Position numbers and translations under genes: made by a program. From Angomonas ambiguus (lineage: Eukaryota; Euglenozoa; Kinetoplastea; Trypanosomatida; Trypanosomatidae): a stretch of DNA of 64,000 nucleotides. The notes beneath the pieces were generated by a model that was not told the DNA's origin, made no database searches, and saw only the letters and a program-made list of their open reading frames with translations. The DNA lies in NCBI GenBank assembly GCA_019695575.1, contig JADNSB010000007.1, positions 186,001 through 250,000 on the forward strand. The letters are read 5' to 3'. Shown piece after piece: positions 59,395 to 64,000 of this stretch. Position 1 is the first letter of the stretch, and each line of letters starts with the position of its first letter.

Positions 59395-60486
59395 TTAGAA
59401 CTTGTTCCAACTCATAAAATGAGAGAGGGCAAAACGGGGGGAGCGGACCCGGCGACGAAGGCTGCTTGGAGGAGTACCCAACGGCTCCTCCTCCCCTTCC
59501 GGCGCATAGCCGATACACACCACACAGGGCACTGTGTATCGGTCTAACAGGTCCTCTCCCTCCCTGAGGTGTAACCCCACCACTCGCTTCACCGCCTCCT
59601 CATCGAATCCTTCCATAATGTTGCTCTGGATCTGTTGACTGGTGCACAGGTAGACAAACGTCATCACCGCAAAGATGGTTTGTTTATACGCGTACCCGGT
59701 AGAGGTCTTAGGCACAGTTAAGAGTGGAACGTAGGAGGCGGGCAGTCGAGTAGCCGCCGTGGGTGCCGTGGGGGGAGGGGAGGACGACCCTACGGTGCTG
59801 CTCTGTGTATACCAGTAGCTCGCGAAGTACTTGAGAAACTGCATCGAGTTCAGTGGGCCGGTGTGCAGATAGTAGTACACCTGACGGAGATAGGTGGCCC
59901 CGTAGAGGGGACCGTAGTAGGAAGCTTTTTTGGTAGAAGCGTCCGGTGGGGGGTTCGCCCTCACCGTTTCCTCCTTTAATCCTAACTCTAACGCGGCGGG
60001 AGCGTTTCTCTCACACTCCTTGTCGCCTAGAAACACTACACACTGGGAGCACTGTAGCACTTGCTGCTGTCCAAGGCACGCCTTACACATTAACCACTTC
60101 AGCTCCTCCTGGTCCACCACCACCGCTTTCCATCCCTGGAGATTGAAGCCAGTTGGGCTTCGACGAGTAGTGTCTAGCATCTCCTTCACGAGTGCTGGAT
60201 CGACCTTCTTGGTGGGGTGAAAGGACTTGCAGGTGTATCGGGCTTGTACAATGTCTGTCATCGCCTCGTAGTGGTTCTTCGGTGCACCTCCCGTCATGGC
60301 GAGGCGCGGGAAGGCGAAGGAGGATGCAGTCGTGGTCTCTGGTGGGGCGGTGGAGGGGGCTGCAGCGGCACCAGCAGCAGCATTGGATTTATTCCATTGA
60401 ACTAACTGGCGAAGAAGTTGAATATAACTAGTCTTGGTCGTCGGTTTACTAGTGTCGTTAAAACGAATAACATTTCGCCTGAGCAT
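59395..60486 (-). CDS. Nitroreductase-family FMN oxidoreductase, probably mitochondrial
   Basis: A 363-aa protein with an N-terminal extension starting MLRRNVIRF that fits a mitochondrial presequence. The nitroreductase fold begins near residue 80 with ARYTCKSFHPTKKVD (the family R-x-S-x-R-x-F region), then SPTGFNLQGWKAVVVD near 112-127, which forms the FMN pocket. It continues to GYAYKQTIFAVMTFVYLCTSQ near 265-285 (dimer helix), MEGFDEEAVKRVV, and TVPCVVCIGY near 325. NAD(P)H-dependent flavin or quinone reduction is expected; kinetoplastids have a single mitochondrial type I nitroreductase of about this size, and this may be its counterpart. A Pro/Thr/Ser insert (about 225-245) is unusual. 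GTG at 60504 is in frame, but the ATG at 60486 matches the targeting signal. Confidence 0.84.
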   Translation of the reverse strand: MLRRNVIRFNDTSKPTTKTSYIQLLRQLVQWNKSNAAAGAAAAPSTAPPETTTASSFAFPRLAMTGGAPKNHYEAMTDIVQARYTCKSFHPTKKVDPALVKEMLDTTRRSPTGFNLQGWKAVVVDQEELKWLMCKACLGQQQVLQCSQCVVFLGDKECERNAPAALELGLKEETVRANPPPDASTKKASYYGPLYGATYLRQVYYYLHTGPLNSMQFLKYFASYWYTQSSTVGSSSPPPTAPTAATRLPASYVPLLTVPKTSTGYAYKQTIFAVMTFVYLCTSQQIQSNIMEGFDEEAVKRVVGLHLREGEDLLDRYTVPCVVCIGYAPEGEEEPLGTPPSSLRRRVRSPRFALSHFMSWNKF

Positions 60487-60903
60487 TTCCCTGCTATGAT
60501 GCACTTATTTATTCTTTATTGTAATTTTTTCCGTGACGTGGGAGAAAGGAGAAGAAGGAAAAGGAAATGCAACACTCTGTGCTGTGAAGAACAGGACAGT
60601 CAATCAAACAAGCACAACGCCAATCACAGCAGAGGAAAGAAATAATGTAATATAACCGTATTAAAAAGACAACAACAACAACAAAAAAAAACCGTAAAGT
60701 AATAATTTTGTGTCTATTCTCTATTGGATACTCTATTAGAATTTGTATCCCTCACTGTATAGTGATGGAAGCCAGTGCACTCTACACTAGGCTTTACTTT
60801 TTTTTATGCCATTGTCTTTGCTTATCCCTTTCATTCTCATATACCGTTATTCACAACACACACACATATAGTAGCTCTGATGTAGAGTTTTTTTCCCTCG
60901 TCC
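60487..60903. other. Intergenic spacer
   Basis: About 420 bases, A-rich near 60660-60690 with (CAA)n. The region 60720-60890 is more balanced, but no frame of note is present. No tRNA-like fold was found by eye. Confidence 0.5.
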
Positions 60904-63900
60904 CTACTCTTCCCCCTTTAGCAGCCATGCAATGTTTTCTACCGCCTCTCGGGTAGGGTCAAACGGATGTTCCACCTCCCTTTCATTTTCCTCCTCCTTC
61001 TCTTCTTCTCCTTGCTCCGCCAGCGCGTGTCGGTAAAACTCGGGAAACATGTCGGATAGCCGAACGACTGGGTCCTGACGTAATAGAAACTGCTTCATGT
61101 AATACTTTCCTTTTTGATGCCGGGACGCCAAGGACCAGACCGCTGTCAGGGCGAGCTCTCGTCGAGTGTAGAGGAAGCTGGAAAGGTCGGGGGAGAGGGC
61201 ATCTATCCCTTGGAGCGGATTGTGATGGGTCTGCTTGGCGATCCGCTTCGCCCAGTCGAGTAGGAGCTCACTACTACTGTTCTGCTCGTGGTATTGAATA
61301 ATGGTGCTCGTCAGCGCGGGTAATGCCGACCCACTTTTTACCCCTTTAGGGCCGTCCTTCGCCTTACTACTACTACTACTGCCACTGTGAGTGTGACTTT
61401 TTAGTTTGCCATTGCTATTGTAGTTGTTACAATTATTATCAATCAAGTGAAAGGCGGTTTCCTTTCTCTTTTGACTTCCCTGCTTCGTTTCGCCTGTTTC
61501 CACTACCAGTTGATCCACACACGGCAAAGACAACAAGGCTGATTTAAGGATGAGTAACAGGCGGTAGTCCTTGCACAGTGCACTCTTCACCGACGACAGA
61601 AAGCAAATGTTACGCACAATCAAAAGGGAGAGGGTGCTGCACTGCAGGTAGGCGGCGAGTAAGGTGTCTCGGTGTCGGACGGAAAGACTTGAGGAGGAGG
61701 GCGTGACGCTAAAGGTACCTCCCGCCTTTTCGAGAAAAATAGTGAACAAGTCGTGGTTGGGTTTTTTGATGATTCGATTCTGCACCTCTTCGAAAAAGGA
61801 CAGCGCCGCGAACAGTTGTAACAGTGGGAGCAGGGAACCGGTCAGGGTGTAGTCGGTGGCGGTGGTGATGGGGTTCGAACTGCTGCGGGTGAAGGGAGAG
61901 GGACGGTCCAACGCGAAGAGTCGCTTCTCCATCACCTCAAACGCCTTGTACTTTAACAGAGGCAACACAAAACAGTGATTACTGTTCTCACTATTCTCCC
62001 CTATGTGTACTCGACAGCAATTGGTGATAATTTCGTATCCTATTACGACTCTCTCCTCCTTGCTAATGTTATTATAATTAATATTACCATTGCAATTATT
62101 ATTATTATTATTATAGTGATTCTGCGGCTGGTAACGGGTTTCATAACTAGCCAGACTGACCGACGGGATGTCAAAGGTGATGGCGATGAGTCGTCCAAAA
62201 ATAGTCTTTGCCATGTGTTCTCCGTTCACCGTAATCTCCTGAAGTAACAATAACTTTCCTGCCACTATCGTCCCCCCACCGCCATCGCCGCTGGGGGTGG
62301 GCTGGTGGTGGTTCACATTGTAGTAAAAGGATTGACTAATACTCCGTAATGAGGCGAGGGTGACCCCACGGGTGGTGGGGAGACTCAACACCTCACAATA
62401 GCACGCCGCGGTACGTCTGAGGAACGAAACGTAAAAGTCACTTTTGCTGTTGTCTCCATCACTTCGATGACTGTCCGATATGGGGAAGGTGAGATAAGGA
62501 TTGCTGAAGAGACTGGTAAAGAAGGAAAGTACCACGGCAAAGGCCTCGTAGTCGTTCGCAGAGATGACAGTGGTGGACCCCTTACCATAGTGTTCCTTCA
62601 CGGCCAGCTGCACAAACGCCTCCAGTTCCTTCAATCGCTCCTCCATCCAGCACTTCTTTGTCGGACGGCTCTCCCTGGGGGTCGTGAGCGCGGCCTGCAC
62701 CGCGCCGAGGAAGCGGTAGAGGAGGTGACACTGAAGGGCACTTACACAGGTCAGCCGCCGCAGGGACGTCGTACACCGGAAGAGGGTAGAACTGTGGGAG
62801 GAGAGGATGGCGTAGTTCGCGTCCTGGTGGGCGTGAGGGGCGGGGGTGTCAAAGAGCTCAAATTGGGAAAGAATAGCGTTCAAGAACACTGCCAAATGGC
62901 ACCGGATACGCTGTGGGATATTATCGGCATGGTGAAGGGTGGAGGAGGCGTCAGATTCCACACTGCTGCTACTACCGCTGTCCATCAGATAACAAATGTT
63001 TTCAATCAGCGAGGTGGGCAGCGGGGGGATGGAGGTACCAGCGGCTTGCTTAAAGTAAAAGCTCCCCAACTCGCACATCCACTGCAGCATATTGTGATAG
63101 CTAGAGTGGAGTTGAGGGAACATTTCCTGTGTCATGACGGTGTTTCCAGTACTGGGGTGGTCAGTGGCGGTGACGTACGACACGCCTGTGAGGGCGTTGG
63201 CCATCTGTAGCACGCGAAAAGGGGTGGGCAGCGCACAAATAAGGTTGAACACCTCATACAGGAGGTAGTACCCAAACTCACCTTGGATAACAGCGCTACC
63301 ACCTTCCCCGTTGTGGGTTTCCTTGTCATGGTACTCGGAGAAGAGCAGGTAGAGGCCTTTGAGGACGGTGTAGGAGTAGTAGTACTGAACGGTGATTTCC
63401 TCTATAAACTGTAAAGGGCGGGGAGGGAGTATCACGGAGTCGGGGTGGGTCGGAGTGGTCTCCCGTGCCACGGCGACCAACGGCCTGGAGCTGAGCTTGA
63501 CTAGAATTGTGTTGACGTGGTTCATGGTGCGAATTAACTCTTGCCACAGGTAAAACGAGCGACGGCCGTGAGGGGCCAACACGTGGTACTGTTGTTGCGC
63601 TGGTTGTGGGGGAAGGGATGCGGCGCTGCCTTTTCGGTCTTCTCTGACTTGATCGGCGTGAAGGTGAAGGGCGAGGTTAAGGAGTGCCGCACTCGCATAA
63701 TTCACGCGGTGTACTCTACTACGTTGGTCCCCATTGTAGTCCGCCACCAGCTCTAGCAGTTTCAGCGGCAACGCGGTAAGGTTAAAGTTGATGGACATCT
63801 CCAAAGCAAGTCTTGACGGGGCGTTGGAGGGACAACCGTCGTGGTCGGTGGTGGAACCGGAGGAGAAGTTTTGCTTCGACAAGAGCGTTATGATTTGGAC

Positions 63901-64000
63901 AATCCAGTCCGCTGCAGCCGCGGCCTCCCAATTACTATTGTTCGTCGCGTCAGCGGCGGTGTGGTTCCGGTAGGCCAGTACCGTGGTGACCGCTCCGTGA
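60904..64000 (-). CDS. Helical-repeat-like protein, 5' end beyond the window
   Basis: The frame ends at 60904 and stays open to the right edge. Codons upstream of 63882 (a TTG, not a start) read on as coding sequence (TTVLAYRN, AAAADWIVQIITLL), so the N-terminus is outside the window and at least 1,031 residues lie inside. The sequence is rich in Leu-dominated amphipathic helices (LPLKLLELVADYN, ASAALLNLALHLHADQ, CVSALQCHLLYRFLGA, LLPLLQLFAALSF), suggesting an ARM/HEAT-like solenoid, with loops of Ser, Asn and Pro. The C-terminus ends in an acidic stretch and NIAWLLKGEE. No specific family is recognised; karyopherin-, ataxin-10- or HEAT-scaffold-like proteins are possibilities only. Confidence 0.78.
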   Translation of the reverse strand, partial: HGAVTTVLAYRNHTAADATNNSNWEAAAAADWIVQIITLLSKQNFSSGSTTDHDGCPSNAPSRLALEMSINFNLTALPLKLLELVADYNGDQRSRVHRVNYASAALLNLALHLHADQVREDRKGSAASLPPQPAQQQYHVLAPHGRRSFYLWQELIRTMNHVNTILVKLSSRPLVAVARETTPTHPDSVILPPRPLQFIEEITVQYYYSYTVLKGLYLLFSEYHDKETHNGEGGSAVIQGEFGYYLLYEVFNLICALPTPFRVLQMANALTGVSYVTATDHPSTGNTVMTQEMFPQLHSSYHNMLQWMCELGSFYFKQAAGTSIPPLPTSLIENICYLMDSGSSSSVESDASSTLHHADNIPQRIRCHLAVFLNAILSQFELFDTPAPHAHQDANYAILSSHSSTLFRCTTSLRRLTCVSALQCHLLYRFLGAVQAALTTPRESRPTKKCWMEERLKELEAFVQLAVKEHYGKGSTTVISANDYEAFAVVLSFFTSLFSNPYLTFPISDSHRSDGDNSKSDFYVSFLRRTAACYCEVLSLPTTRGVTLASLRSISQSFYYNVNHHQPTPSGDGGGGTIVAGKLLLLQEITVNGEHMAKTIFGRLIAITFDIPSVSLASYETRYQPQNHYNNNNNNCNGNINYNNISKEERVVIGYEIITNCCRVHIGENSENSNHCFVLPLLKYKAFEVMEKRLFALDRPSPFTRSSSNPITTATDYTLTGSLLPLLQLFAALSFFEEVQNRIIKKPNHDLFTIFLEKAGGTFSVTPSSSSLSVRHRDTLLAAYLQCSTLSLLIVRNICFLSSVKSALCKDYRLLLILKSALLSLPCVDQLVVETGETKQGSQKRKETAFHLIDNNCNNYNSNGKLKSHTHSGSSSSSKAKDGPKGVKSGSALPALTSTIIQYHEQNSSSELLLDWAKRIAKQTHHNPLQGIDALSPDLSSFLYTRRELALTAVWSLASRHQKGKYYMKQFLLRQDPVVRLSDMFPEFYRHALAEQGEEEKEEENEREVEHPFDPTREAVENIAWLLKGEE

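Noticed and set aside
61868-61882. GGGTTCGAAC, similar to a tRNA T-loop
   Set aside because: It lies inside an intact coding frame and no matching acceptor stem, D-arm or anticodon arm was found around it.
1-64000. Reassigned stop codons, as in Blastocrithidia-type genomes
   Set aside because: Genes end at TAA, TAG and TGA, and no in-frame stop needs to be read through apart from the single frame change in the STPGR gene.
1-64000. Retroelements, LINEs, DNA transposons or viral insertions
   Set aside because: No reverse transcriptase, integrase, transposase or capsid motif, and no terminal repeats, were seen in any frame.

Overview
The window looks like nuclear DNA of a flagellated protist with kinetoplastid-style genome organisation. 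All 21 supported gene bodies lie on the minus strand, from a gene cut by the left edge to one cut by the right edge, with no strand switch. The reading frames are long and uninterrupted, no cis-introns are needed, and coding DNA of mixed composition alternates with very AT-rich spacers of 300 to 1,100 bp. Upstream of many start codons the sense strand carries a long polypyrimidine tract, then the first AG, then a short A-rich leader and the ATG, as expected for spliced-leader addition to a polycistronic transcript. TAA, TAG and TGA all end genes, so the standard code applies. I cannot name the species. In-frame AAT runs giving poly-Asn are heavy in most long genes, which is not typical of the well-known trypanosomatids.

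Layout from left to right (transcription runs right to left): the 5' part of an Asn-rich protein with an MG N-terminus (1-557); methylthioadenosine phosphorylase (1257-2303); a SYO1/HEATR3-like symportin (2604-5729); a MYND zinc-finger protein (6068-7390); a mitochondrial MAM33/p32-family protein (7735-8814); a small mitochondrial membrane protein (9251-9676); an Asn-rich disordered protein (10108-12726); a kinesin with an inflated motor domain (13248-17675); TYW1 of wybutosine synthesis (18133-20631); a 52-residue gene copying the C-terminal domain of VTA1 (21032-21190); VTA1 itself (21949-22941); a coiled-coil protein (23722-26646); a dual-specificity phosphatase (27417-30620); a Pho80-type cyclin (31735-34077); a Met/Pro-repeat protein (34812-39761); a giant PGPGxY (STPGR/SHIPPO) repeat protein that appears to continue, through a frame change at an A8 tract, into an upstream 299-codon frame (40086-47245); an arrestin-fold protein (48119-51382); a 2,390-residue charged protein (51785-58957); a mitochondrial nitroreductase (59395-60486); and a helical-repeat-like protein cut by the right edge (60904-64000).

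As usual in such arrays, neighbours share no obvious pathway. There are housekeeping enzymes (MTAP, TYW1), ESCRT-III disassembly (VTA1), cytoskeleton and flagellum (kinesin, STPGR protein, coiled-coil proteins), signalling (phosphatase, cyclin, arrestin) and mitochondrion (MAM33 family, small membrane protein, nitroreductase). The most interesting items are the free-standing VTA1 C-terminal-domain mini-gene, which has its own well-formed splice-acceptor region; the likely -1 frame change in the STPGR gene; and a recent 621-bp tandem duplication inside that gene. No rRNA, tRNA, CRISPR array or transposon was recognised.
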